From Oscillospiraceae bacterium (GTDB lineage Bacteria; Bacillota; Clostridia; Oscillospirales; CAG-272), in NCBI GenBank assembly GCA_015065135.1, contig SVQY01000002.1, positions 36,734 through 100,733 on the forward strand: 64,000 nucleotides of DNA, read 5' to 3'. Below the pieces are notes generated by a model. The model worked only from the letters and a program-made list of their open reading frames with translations, did no database searches and was not told where the DNA came from. The position numbers and the translations under genes were made by a program. The number at the start of each line of letters is the position of its first letter. Position 1 is the first letter of the stretch. Below, one piece after another: positions 8,120-16,200 of the stretch.

Positions 8120-10079
8120 ATTTCTTCTCGTCAAGATCCGCACGCGGGAAATAGGTCACGCGCAGATTGGTGCAGCCATAGGGCACCAAAGTGAGGGGCA
8201 ATCTTTCGGTCACGTGCTGCCGATCCCCAAAGGGCTCGTAGGTCTTACGGGGATAGGTGCAGCAGGCGTAGGGCGCCTTATAGCAATGGGTGTGCAGCAG
8301 AATACGAGGCTGCTCCCAAACATAGCCCTCCCCTTCTACCTCCTCCACCGTCACCTCGGCGGCGGTCAGGGCCTCGTCCAGCGCCACGTTCCAGTTAAAG
8401 GCATCGCGACGGCGACCCACATTTTCATAGTAATCACCCGTATTGGGCTGCTTGTAATCGGGATAGACATTGTACCAGCTCCAGCCCTCGGGCAGAGGGG
8501 TGACGGGCTTGCCCGCAATGGGCTTCCAGCGCTCGGGCACCTGCAGCGAAAAGACCAGCGCGCCGTATCGGAAGGCCAGCGGCTGCTTGTTCGAAGCATC
8601 GCGGTCATCCACATGGACCACCTCTACCTTTGCGTCAAAACAGATCTCCAGACAATGCTTGCCGCCAAAGTCCCTGCGCACCTCGGCATAGCCAAGCGCG
8701 CTCCTTTGTGCGCAAATTTCCGCACCGTCCACGAAAATCCGATACCCCGTCGCCCATGCGGGGATCTTTAAAAAGACGGAAAACTCTCCGTCTCCCTCGA
8801 TCTCCAGCGCCACGCGATTGCGGAAGGGATACAGAGTCTTTTCGGTCACGCGGCGATCTCCCCAATGCAGCGAGCAGGGGCCGTAGGCATTGGCATAGAG
8901 ATTGCCTGCATCATCGTGCAGGAACAGTCCGCGCACAAATTCGGGAACCACCGCCACCGAGTTGACGGGGCAGCAGGAAACGGGATAGCAGGGCGCATAG
9001 ACCTGCATATTACCATCGGTAGAGTTGGCCGAGGTATCGGTAGCCAGCAGCTGATTGGGCGCGGAAAGATAAGCAATGGCCTTCTCGTCCTTCTTGCGTG
9101 CGCCTTGCGCGGCGTTGTAGAAAAGCTCCTCCATATAGTCGCCGTATTTCGCTTCGCCCGTGATAGCACTCATATAGGAGTAAGAAAGATTGTAGTAGGC
9201 AAAGGAGCAGTATTCGATCTCGGCGGTGCCGCTGACGGGAGCCAGATATTCGTTGACCGACACGGGAGCGCCGCCCACGTGGCCGGATCTTGCACGGATC
9301 TTTTCAATGCACCGCTCCGAGGCAGTCAGATAGTCCCGCTCGCCATTGGCCGAATAGATCAACGCAGGCAAGCGCAGATTCAGCCCCATGCCCGCCGTGT
9401 GGTTGGAGTTATAATAATATTCATCGCTCATCAGCACGCGGTAGGACTGACGGAAGATGTCATGCTCGCACAAATAGCGCTCATAGTCTATGGCAAACTC
9501 CACCAGTCGCTCGTCCCCCGTGTAGCGATAGCACAGGATCATAGGCTCAACGATCAGTTGCCCTGCATAGCAGGTCTTACGATCTCCCGCCCACTCGCGG
9601 CAAAACCAAAGCATACAGCGATGCACCGCCTCCAGCACGTCGGCTCTGCCGGTCGCCTCATAAAAGGCCAACAGTCCGCGCATAGCGCAAGCGGTACCCT
9701 GGGCGTTATAATCCTCGCTCATAGCATCGCCCTCTTTGAAATAAGCACCGAGATATCCGTCGGGCTTCGCCATTTGCAGCATACCATCCACCCACTCGGT
9801 AGCGCGGGCGATCATCTCAGCATCATCCAACACGAACGCGTGCTGAATATAGCCCGCCCAGTAGTTGCCCGAGATCTCGGCACCCCAGCCTACCTGATGC
9901 GCCTCACTCCAAACGGGCACTCGCGTGCGGCGCAGATAGGGATCAGCGATCATACCGGGCTCCAGCTCGAACAGGTGCCCCGCCATTCCCTCCTTGCCGC
10001 GCAGCAGCTGCTCGCGCAAGAATCCTTCCGCACGAACGGTGCCAAGTGGAAAATGCTTCAGCCTTCGAAAGTCCTTCAT
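8118..10079 (-). CDS. GH127 family beta-L-arabinofuranosidase
   Basis: 653 aa, the usual length for GH127 (formerly DUF1680; HypBA1 of Bifidobacterium). The family's Cys-based catalytic centre is visible: an E-x-C pair in IEYCSF and the vicinal cysteines in SCCPVN, which with a Glu form the zinc/thiolate nucleophile site. An (alpha/alpha)6 barrel is expected for the N-terminal part (HAFVLDDAEM, GYLGAYF), with beta-sandwich domains behind (FLKIPAWATGY). No signal peptide, so it is cytoplasmic, releasing L-arabinofuranose from imported plant-wall or glycoprotein oligosaccharides. Divergent from an AraC regulator. Confidence 0.93.
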   Translation of the reverse strand: MKDFRRLKHFPLGTVRAEGFLREQLLRGKEGMAGHLFELEPGMIADPYLRRTRVPVWSEAHQVGWGAEISGNYWAGYIQHAFVLDDAEMIARATEWVDGMLQMAKPDGYLGAYFKEGDAMSEDYNAQGTACAMRGLLAFYEATGRADVLEAVHRCMLWFCREWAGDRKTCYAGQLIVEPMILCYRYTGDERLVEFAIDYERYLCEHDIFRQSYRVLMSDEYYYNSNHTAGMGLNLRLPALIYSANGERDYLTASERCIEKIRARSGHVGGAPVSVNEYLAPVSGTAEIEYCSFAYYNLSYSYMSAITGEAKYGDYMEELFYNAAQGARKKDEKAIAYLSAPNQLLATDTSANSTDGNMQVYAPCYPVSCCPVNSVAVVPEFVRGLFLHDDAGNLYANAYGPCSLHWGDRRVTEKTLYPFRNRVALEIEGDGEFSVFLKIPAWATGYRIFVDGAEICAQRSALGYAEVRRDFGGKHCLEICFDAKVEVVHVDDRDASNKQPLAFRYGALVFSLQVPERWKPIAGKPVTPLPEGWSWYNVYPDYKQPNTGDYYENVGRRRDAFNWNVALDEALTAAEVTVEEVEGEGYVWEQPRILLHTHCYKAPYACCTYPRKTYEPFGDRQHVTERLPLTLVPYGCTNLRVTYFPRADLDEKK

Positions 10080-10111
10080 CCAACAAGCCCTCCTCTTAAA
10101 AAGCTATTTTC

Positions 10112-10140
10112 ATTATGACACCACAACACCCGAATTGCAA
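10112..10140 (-). promoter_or_regulatory. Promoter for the GH127 gene
   Basis: Minus strand: TTGCAA, 17 bp, CATAAT, upstream of GAGGAGG and the GH127 start. It sits about 20 bp from the divergent regulator promoter. Confidence 0.6.
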
Positions 10141-10161
10141 TATACAATTCTCAAAACAATA

Positions 10162-10190
10162 TGGACAATACTCATATTTTTTGCTATAAT
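10162..10190 (+). promoter_or_regulatory. Promoter for the second AraC-type regulator; fixes its start codon
   Basis: TGGACA, 17 bp, TATAAT. The first ATG of the ORF (10161) lies in the -35 box, so translation must begin downstream, at ATG 10221. Confidence 0.7.
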
Positions 10191-10220
10191 AAGGCTAACT
10201 CCGATGAAAGAGGCTATGTT

Positions 10221-11105
10221 ATGTATTTTTACGAGATCTGCCTTTGCGGCATACCCGAGATCGTTTTCGCTTACAATGTCACCACCGAACACTACCGCAA
10301 CCACTTTCCCAATCGCTATGCCGACTTGCTGGAGGTCTCTTTGGTGGAGGACGGTACGATTTTTTATGATCATGACGACGGCACGCAGGCCGAAACGCCC
10401 CCCGGCACCATTGCCCCGATCCTGAAGGATCTTCACTGTCGCACCTATGCCGCCCCCGGGGTGGTGCAAAAGCACGTCACCGTGGGAGCTCTGGTGTCTT
10501 ACAATCTGAAAAGGCGCGCCGTCGAGGAGATCACCGATCCGATCTCCTACGGCGATGCGATACAAAAAAGCAGGACGATACTCATTCCATATCAATGGGA
10601 TGCAGGTGAACATTATGAGGAGATCCGCGATCAGCTGCGGCGCATTATTACGTTGCAGACGGCACAGCCGCCGCAAGCATTGGAGGCTCTTGGTGAATGG
10701 TTCCGTCTTGCCGCGCTTCTCACCGAAATCGTGCTGGAGCATCTTGGGAAACGAAACGGCAGCGCGCATTCCCTCTCATCCTCCTATTTGCGCGAGGCCA
10801 AGCACTATATCGCCGCTCACTATACCGAAAAGCTGACCGTGGCCGATGTCGCAAGGCATCTCGGCATTTCGGCAGGACACCTGCACGGCATCTTTCAAAA
10901 GCAGTTGGGCTCCGGCGTGATCCACTATCTCAATCGCTACCGTGTGGATATCGTCAAGCAAAATCTGCTGGGGCGCGACATTTCTCTCAAGGAGGCTGCA
11001 CATCTGGTGGGGGTAGAGGACCCCGCTTATATGAGCCGTCTGTTCAAGCAAATCACAGGCATATCCTTTCGCCAATACTGCCTGCGTTACCGCGCAAAAA
11101 AGTGA
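10221..11105 (+). CDS. AraC-family transcriptional regulator
   Basis: 294 aa from ATG 10221, preceded by GAAAGAGG; the track start at 10161 is inside the promoter. The N-terminal sensor half has no family signature that I recognise. The C-terminal domain carries two helix-turn-helices (LTVADVARHLGISAGHLHGIFQKQLG and the AraC signature around DPAYMSRLFKQITGISFRQY). Divergent from GH127, which it probably controls in response to arabinose-containing glycans. Confidence 0.9.
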   Translation: MYFYEICLCGIPEIVFAYNVTTEHYRNHFPNRYADLLEVSLVEDGTIFYDHDDGTQAETPPGTIAPILKDLHCRTYAAPGVVQKHVTVGALVSYNLKRRAVEEITDPISYGDAIQKSRTILIPYQWDAGEHYEEIRDQLRRIITLQTAQPPQALEALGEWFRLAALLTEIVLEHLGKRNGSAHSLSSSYLREAKHYIAAHYTEKLTVADVARHLGISAGHLHGIFQKQLGSGVIHYLNRYRVDIVKQNLLGRDISLKEAAHLVGVEDPAYMSRLFKQITGISFRQYCLRYRAKK

Positions 11106-11113
11106 TAGATTAC

Positions 11114-11160
11114 AAAAGATCCGCCCCAAATGCAACGTTGCATTTGGGGCGGATCTTTTT
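11114..11160. terminator. Bidirectional intrinsic terminator (perfect 23-bp palindrome arms)
   Basis: AAAAGATCCGCCCCAAATGC and its exact complement form a loopless 46-bp palindrome between the AraC gene and the convergent YgjV gene. Confidence 0.85.
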
Positions 11161-11169
11161 ATAAATCGA

Positions 11170-11712
11170 TCACAGATCGGCATTGGCCGATCCCTGCTTT
11201 TTGCGGCTTCGCCAGAAGCGGATGATTCCCACTATGGCAGACACAACGGTGATGGACTCCAGCAAAATGCCGCCAATGCTGGGGATCGGAAGGAGCGCAT
11301 TATAGGCAAGGCACATGGAGGAGGTCACCACAAGGCTATACCGCAGGATCTGCGGCTTGCCCAGCGCGATAAAGAAGGTGTTGGCGATCAGCGCCACGAT
11401 CAATAGCAGAGAGAGATACCCCTCCCAAGAAAGAAAGCCCAAGGCGCCGATCACACACATCAGCACTCCTGTCATAACGTAATAGCCCTTGCTTTTCTCC
11501 TTAATGAAAATGCAGCAAATATTACGAATCACACAGGCAATATTCAGCGCAAAACCTGAGGTGGCACCCAGCAGCAGATAGCTTACGCAAATCACGACCA
11601 CGCCGGGGGTCTGTATCATCAATAATCCTTTTTTCGTGTTGGCTTGATATGCGGACGTGATGATCAGCGTTGCCACAATCCCCAATATTTGTCCCCAAAG
11701 CTCTTGTGTCAT
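11170..11712 (-). CDS. YgjV-like integral membrane protein (second paralogue)
   Basis: 180 aa with about six hydrophobic helices and a basic tail (FWRSRKKQG). It shares the repeating pattern of the protein at 4796-5422 (start of helix 1, then NIACVIRNICCIFIKEKS matching NVIGVGRGIVFYYRDKK), so both belong to the YgjV-like group of unknown function. It begins 36 bp after the class II aldolase stop and is probably co-transcribed with it. Confidence 0.72.
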   Translation of the reverse strand: MTQELWGQILGIVATLIITSAYQANTKKGLLMIQTPGVVVICVSYLLLGATSGFALNIACVIRNICCIFIKEKSKGYYVMTGVLMCVIGALGFLSWEGYLSLLLIVALIANTFFIALGKPQILRYSLVVTSSMCLAYNALLPIPSIGGILLESITVVSAIVGIIRFWRSRKKQGSANADL

Positions 11713-11748
11713 ATTATGACAACTTCCTTCTTCCGGAAAAGAATGCGA

Positions 11749-13038
11749 TTACAGATTAAATACGTCGCAAATCTCCTGGATCTGCGCATCGTTCATGGTG
11801 GTCACGGGGTGACCCACGGCGGCGCAGGAGACCAGTGCGCGTGCGCTGTACTCCAACACCTCCAGATGGTCGTAAGCGGCCAGCACCGAGGTGCCCATGG
11901 AGATCACGCAGTCGTTTGCGATGATGCCGACGGGGTTCTTGGGATTGAGCTGCTCCAGTGCCTTATCGGGATCCTCCAGCAGGCTCATAAAGGGCAGAAC
12001 GGGCACGTCCTTGAGCTGAATGTAGCTCTCGGGAATGAGACGTGCGTCAAACTTGGCATCGGTCTGCGCAAACGCCATAGCGCTGGGGCAGCGAGCCACG
12101 ATCACGCTGTTGATCTCGGGATACTTTTCATACACCTTGGCGCAGAAGGTAGCGTACTTGGAGGGGGTCTTGCCTGCCTCGGCGGCATCGCCCTTCACGC
12201 GCACCATATCGCAGCCACAGCCCTCCAGCGGATCAAAGCCCTCGGGAGTAATGACCTGAGAGCCGTCTGCAAGGCGAGCGGACCAGACGCCGTCCACCGA
12301 GCTGAACAGGTTCAGACCGTAGGCACGGGTGGACTTCTTCATCATATCATTGCGCAGGTCGATCTCCTGATTGGTAACGGCTGCGGGCTCCAAAGCCTTG
12401 TAGGTGGGCGCCTTGAAATCCTGATAGCGCGCAAGCTCAGCCTCGGTGAGACCCTTGCCCTTCTTGCCCATAGTGGCGCAGGCGATCTGCACGCGAGCGG
12501 TGAAGTCCAGCGCCTCGAACATACGGAAGGCCTCCTCCATGGAAGGAGCACCGATGACCACGCCGTGGTTCTCCAGCATTACCGTATTATAGCCCTTCTC
12601 AAACTCGGCGGAGATCAGGTCGCCCAGCTTCTGGCTGCCCGGAACGGCATACTTGGCAAACACAACGCTGCCGCAGATCTTAGCGGTGTCGGCCATCAGG
12701 GTAAGGTCGGGCACGATGCGCATCAAGGAGAAGCCGACCAGAGGCGTGGGATGAGCGTGCAGCACGGCCTTGAAATCGGGGCGCTTGCGCAGCACCGACA
12801 GGTGGAAGGGGTACTCCACGGAGGGACGGTTGCGACCGATGATCTGTCCGTCGGGAGTGATCTTCATAATATCCTCGCGAGTCAAAGCACCCTTGTCAAC
12901 GCCGGAGGGGCTGATCCACATATTGCCCTCATTATCCATAATAGAGAGGTTACCGCCGGAAACGGTGGTCATGCCGTTGTAGTAAAGACGGTTCATCGTG
13001 GCAACGATCCGATCGGCGGGATGCATACATTTTTTCAT
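11749..13038 (-). CDS. Two-domain class II aldolase/adducin-like protein
   Basis: 429 aa. Residues 1-210 are a complete class II aldolase/adducin domain: SGGNLSIM and SPSGVDKG phosphate-binding loops, and a metal-binding HAHPTP. Residues about 215-429 look like a second, degenerate copy (GCDMVRVKG, NSVIVARCPSAMAFAQ) without the HxH pair. The family includes L-fuculose- and L-rhamnulose-phosphate aldolases and L-ribulose-5-phosphate 4-epimerase; which reaction occurs here cannot be read from sequence. The neighbourhood (arabinofuranosidase, sugar isomerase-like gene) favours a pentose or deoxysugar. AAAGGAAG precedes the start. Confidence 0.85.
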   Translation of the reverse strand: MKKCMHPADRIVATMNRLYYNGMTTVSGGNLSIMDNEGNMWISPSGVDKGALTREDIMKITPDGQIIGRNRPSVEYPFHLSVLRKRPDFKAVLHAHPTPLVGFSLMRIVPDLTLMADTAKICGSVVFAKYAVPGSQKLGDLISAEFEKGYNTVMLENHGVVIGAPSMEEAFRMFEALDFTARVQIACATMGKKGKGLTEAELARYQDFKAPTYKALEPAAVTNQEIDLRNDMMKKSTRAYGLNLFSSVDGVWSARLADGSQVITPEGFDPLEGCGCDMVRVKGDAAEAGKTPSKYATFCAKVYEKYPEINSVIVARCPSAMAFAQTDAKFDARLIPESYIQLKDVPVLPFMSLLEDPDKALEQLNPKNPVGIIANDCVISMGTSVLAAYDHLEVLEYSARALVSCAAVGHPVTTMNDAQIQEICDVFNL

Positions 13039-13074
13039 AACAGAGAACTTCCTTTCTCAAAATATTACAGTATT

Positions 13075-13103
13075 ATCATAAACAATCGCAATGGAAAAGT
13101 CAA
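13075..13103 (-). promoter_or_regulatory. Promoter for the class II aldolase gene
   Basis: Minus strand TTGACT, 17 bp, TATGAT, about 37 bp upstream of the start codon. Confidence 0.65.
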
Positions 13104-13135
13104 TAGAATAGAAAAAAAGAATGCAAATAAAATGA

Positions 13136-13924
13136 TTATCCGTCCACCATATCGCGCAGTCGCTTGATGGCAGCGGCGGCCTTTTCCAGATAGGTATCGC
13201 AATCCACACCCTCGTAGTGATTGCTGTTTTTGGCAATGACCTCCAGCATCAGGGTGCCCTCATAGCCGCTCTCGCGGATCTGCCGCGCCACACGCGCCAT
13301 ATCCAGCTTGCCGTCAAAGGGAATAAGATGCTCGTCGTGATCGAACTCGCCGCTGTTGTCATGAAGATGGGTAAAGATCAGCTTTTTGCCAAAAAGAGGC
13401 ATATACTGTCTGCCCGGGGTGAAGCAGCCCTCGTGGCCCGCATCATAGCAAAAGCCAACGTGAGGGGCATCCTCAAACGCTTCAAAGGCCCAGGCGATGT
13501 TAGCCAGCTTGCGCTGATTTTCAAAGGCGATCTGCACGCCCTTCTCGCCTGCGTGCGCCACCAGCGCGGCAAAGCGCGCTCGGCCCACGTCGGTGATGGA
13601 GGGGGGCTTTAGTCCGGAGGACAGATGCACCACTAAGATCGGCACCTCTGCCGCGGCGCAGGCATCCACGCCGTTCAGCAATCTTTGCAGCATAGTGTCC
13701 CCTGCCTCGCCCTCCAGCCAGATATTGTTGATGCCGTCAAAGGGCGCGTGCATGCTCTCCCAGAGGATGCCGTATTTGCCAAACATCTCCTTTAACCACG
13801 GAATACGATCTATGGGCGGCACACCGGTAAAGGTGGCGGTAAAGCCCAGCTCGCTGATCTTTTTTACGTACGCCTCGGGCTCAAGCCCCGGAATGGCGTG
13901 CATCTGAATGCCGATCCTGCGCAT
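13136..13924 (-). CDS. Sugar phosphate isomerase/epimerase-like TIM barrel (AP endonuclease 2 family)
   Basis: 262 aa with the xylose-isomerase-like barrel pattern: HAIPGLEPE start, VHLSSG, IAFENQRK, VGFCYDAGHEG, FTHLHDNSGEFDHDEHLIPFDG and MLEVIAKN. The conserved E, D-x-GH, H-x-HD and E residues are the expected divalent-metal ligands. Members interconvert ketoses, inositols or hydroxypyruvate; the substrate is not determined. It has its own promoter and lies just upstream of the class II aldolase gene on the same strand. Confidence 0.85.
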   Translation of the reverse strand: MRRIGIQMHAIPGLEPEAYVKKISELGFTATFTGVPPIDRIPWLKEMFGKYGILWESMHAPFDGINNIWLEGEAGDTMLQRLLNGVDACAAAEVPILVVHLSSGLKPPSITDVGRARFAALVAHAGEKGVQIAFENQRKLANIAWAFEAFEDAPHVGFCYDAGHEGCFTPGRQYMPLFGKKLIFTHLHDNSGEFDHDEHLIPFDGKLDMARVARQIRESGYEGTLMLEVIAKNSNHYEGVDCDTYLEKAAAAIKRLRDMVDG

Positions 13925-13959
13925 ATTGCTTCCTCCTCTGCGGCAATGATTTCCCCCTC

Positions 13960-13988
13960 ATTATATCAATTTCCGATACCGTTTGCAA
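13960..13988 (-). promoter_or_regulatory. Promoter for the isomerase/epimerase-like gene
   Basis: Minus strand TTGCAA, 17 bp, TATAAT; GAGGAGG follows before the ATG. Confidence 0.7.
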
Positions 13989-14012
13989 GCCCGTTGGCAA
14001 ATTTTCTCCCTA

Positions 14013-14041
14013 TTGCATTTCCTGCAAAAATATGATAAAAT
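14013..14041 (+). promoter_or_regulatory. Promoter for the secreted protein gene
   Basis: TTGCAT, 17 bp, TAAAAT, 32 bp upstream of ATG 14073. Divergent from the isomerase promoter. Confidence 0.6.
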
Positions 14042-14072
14042 GATAAAAACGTTTCCTGATAAGGAGAACACG

Positions 14073-15176
14073 ATGAAACGAATTTTTGCGCTCCTGCTGA
14101 TGACCGTGGGCCTTGCCCTTTGCTTTGTCATCGGTGTGGGAGCAGAGGAACGGACCGCGACCTTTTACAATGGCAGCACCGTATTGGAGGAGGTCAGCAT
14201 CACCGGCGACAGCATGACCCTGCCCGCCGCCATCAGCGTAGGTGAAAAGCGATTTGTGGGCTGGACGCTGGTCAACGGCAGCGAAAAAACGCTGTACGCC
14301 GCAGGCAGCACCATCAGCATTCCGACCACCGGTGATCTGCGCTTTGAGGTCTGCAGCATCGAGCTACGAACCCTCACGGGTGCCGCCGTCAGCACAGACG
14401 GGGCTGCGACTCTGCGCTTTGACGGTCTGCTGAATCTGGCCGATTATAATGCCTTGATCGCACTTGCCGGCGCGGAAAACGTCAGCTACGGGCTTTTGAT
14501 CGCCCCCTACGGCAGCGCCAGCGGCAGCTCCATCACCCACGCCGCCGACATCACAGGGCTGCTTGACCGCCGCGCCGAGGATTTTATGTATACCACCTCC
14601 CGTTACGGTATATTCGGCGGCAGGACTGAGAGCATCCCCGATGCAGCGATCCTGGAGAAATACACCGCACGCGCCTACCTCACCGTTAAGATCGGCGGTG
14701 TGGATACTACTATTTACGCCGTCTATCACGCGGTGGACCATTCCCGCTCGGTCCACGGTGTCAGCGCCGCCGCCTTTGAGGATCGCGCCTCCAACAGCAA
14801 CAGCATCTATAGCCAAAAGACCGAAGCCGAATGCTATTCCCGTTACACCGCTGCTCAGCTCACGCTGCTGAAGGGCCGGCTGGACAAGGTTGTCTGCGTT
14901 GGCAGCATCACCGGCACTCAGGTGGAAAACAAATATTCCATGGACAATTTCACCTTCATTGCCTATCATCCCGATCATTACGTTTCCCCCTATACGGTAA
15001 AGGAGATCAAGCAAAGCGGTTCTCTGGTCACCTACGTGGTGATCGCCAAGGAGGGCGCCGATCACAATAACGTCTGCGCCTATTTCCTGGAGGGCTCTTA
15101 CCGCGCCCCCGACCGCGAGAACGAATGGAAGGCGGACGGCATCTATATCACCGTCTCCAATTCGGCAGCACAATGA
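14073..15176 (+). CDS. Secreted protein of unknown function
   Basis: 367 aa from ATG 14073, preceded by AAGGAG; the track start 30 codons upstream overlaps the promoter. A signal peptide (MKRIFALLLMTVGLALCFVIG) is followed by a short segment like the InlB/Flg_new repeat (VGEKRFVGWT...SEKTLYAAGS) and two beta-rich regions. No catalytic motif and no sorting signal is visible, so it is probably released or wall-associated. The same signal-peptide style (MKRxxALLL) occurs in the GDPD protein. Confidence 0.7.
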   Translation: MKRIFALLLMTVGLALCFVIGVGAEERTATFYNGSTVLEEVSITGDSMTLPAAISVGEKRFVGWTLVNGSEKTLYAAGSTISIPTTGDLRFEVCSIELRTLTGAAVSTDGAATLRFDGLLNLADYNALIALAGAENVSYGLLIAPYGSASGSSITHAADITGLLDRRAEDFMYTTSRYGIFGGRTESIPDAAILEKYTARAYLTVKIGGVDTTIYAVYHAVDHSRSVHGVSAAAFEDRASNSNSIYSQKTEAECYSRYTAAQLTLLKGRLDKVVCVGSITGTQVENKYSMDNFTFIAYHPDHYVSPYTVKEIKQSGSLVTYVVIAKEGADHNNVCAYFLEGSYRAPDRENEWKADGIYITVSNSAAQ

Positions 15177-15197
15177 CCGCAGCACATAGCGAATCGG

Positions 15198-15237
15198 CTC
15201 TGCCGCCTTGACACATGTCAAGGCGGCAGAGTTTTTT
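15198..15237 (+). terminator. Intrinsic terminator
   Basis: 16-bp stem CTCTGCCGCCTTGACA / TGTCAAGGCGGCAGAG with a 2-nt loop, then TTTTTT. Confidence 0.85.
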
Positions 15238-15307
15238 GCAGCATGCCGCGCGGCCGACGCGCATATAATGCACCAGCGGTGCTTTTGGCAAAAGGAGGCA
15301 TAACGGT

Positions 15308-15811
15308 ATGGGAATTCTGGGACATATCACGCATAAGGTGCAGCATTTTTCACACGGTGGGCGACGGGTGCTGACCCTTTCCTTTGATCTCCCTACGGGA
15401 AGCAGCGCAGCGGCGCTTCACCACGCGGAGATGATCGGACGATTGCTTTCCTACTGTGAGCACACTTATCTGCCAAAAGCGGTCGCTGCGCTGGAGGCCG
15501 AGGCCGTTGCAGGACGCGCCTTTCTCTTTTCTGCGTGGCATTGTGCCATCAAATTGCGCGAAAAAGCGACACGTGACGGATTTTTGGTGACATTGACCCT
15601 TTCCCTGCCCACCGACCAAGCGAGCGAAACGTGCCGCACGCTGCAAACGGCGTGGGATGCCGACGGCACCCTGCAGATCCCTCTATCACGTGCAAAAAGC
15701 AGGAGAACGGGGCGAAAAAAGCAATTTTTGGCAAGCACAAAAAAAGTAACGGCAGGGCGACGTGCCCTCTTGCAAAAAATCAAAAAATATGATATGATAT
15801 ATTATAACTAA
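15308..15811 (+). CDS. Hypothetical protein, 167 aa
   Basis: Not recognised. It has a good ribosome site (AAAAGGAGG) and sits just upstream of the ATPase operon on the same strand. The N-terminal 120 residues look like an alpha/beta domain (VLTLSFDLPTG, HHAEMIGRLLSYC); the C-terminal 40 residues are strongly basic (RRTGRKKQ, GRRALLQKIKKYD). A TATAAT at 15264 may drive it. Its last codons contain the ATPase operon promoter. Confidence 0.55.
   Translation: MGILGHITHKVQHFSHGGRRVLTLSFDLPTGSSAAALHHAEMIGRLLSYCEHTYLPKAVAALEAEAVAGRAFLFSAWHCAIKLREKATRDGFLVTLTLSLPTDQASETCRTLQTAWDADGTLQIPLSRAKSRRTGRKKQFLASTKKVTAGRRALLQKIKKYDMIYYN
15770..15798 (+). promoter_or_regulatory. Promoter of the V/A-type ATPase operon
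   Basis: TTGCAA, 17 bp, TATGAT, in an AT-rich patch overlapping the 3' end of the preceding ORF and about 80 bp upstream of subunit G. Confidence 0.6.
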
Positions 15812-15876
15812 TTATTTTTTGCGCCGGCGTGCGTGTTGCGCGTGCCGCAAAATGTCAGAAAGGAGCGGTGAACGGA

Positions 15877-16200
15877 ATGTCTAAAACTGCGATCGAGCAA
15901 ATTCGGGAAACAGAAGAGCAAGCGGCCATTCTCTGCCGTGTGGCAGAAGAAAAGGCCACCGAAATGCGGGAGCGCGTCAAGGCAGAGGGAGAGGCCCACT
16001 GTGCCGCTGTAAGAGAAAATACCGAGGCGGAGTACGCCGAGATGCTGGCGGATATCCGACAGCGTGCCGCCGCCCTGGAGCAAAAGAAACGCCGCGAGGC
16101 AATGGCCGAGGCCGAGGCGATGCGCGAGACTGCCATCGAGCACATCGGCGAGGCCGTCAGAATGATCGTTTGGGAGATCGTGGAAAATGTCAGTAAGTAA
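15877..16200 (+). CDS. ntpG: V/A-type ATPase peripheral-stalk subunit G/H
   Basis: 107 aa from ATG 15877 with AAAGGAGCGG upstream; the first 16 codons of the track ORF are leader. Almost entirely an Ala/Glu/Lys/Arg-rich helix (AEEKATEMRERVKAEGEAH), as expected for the stalk subunit that pairs with subunit E. Its stop overlaps the start of subunit I, and it is first in the order G-I-K-E-C-F-A-B-D. Confidence 0.85.
   Translation: MSKTAIEQIRETEEQAAILCRVAEEKATEMRERVKAEGEAHCAAVRENTEAEYAEMLADIRQRAAALEQKKRREAMAEAEAMRETAIEHIGEAVRMIVWEIVENVSK

Noticed and set aside
10161-10220. Extended N-terminus of the second AraC protein
   Set aside because: The ATG at 10161 overlaps the -35 box of the TGGACA-17-TATAAT promoter, so these codons would not be transcribed as coding sequence.
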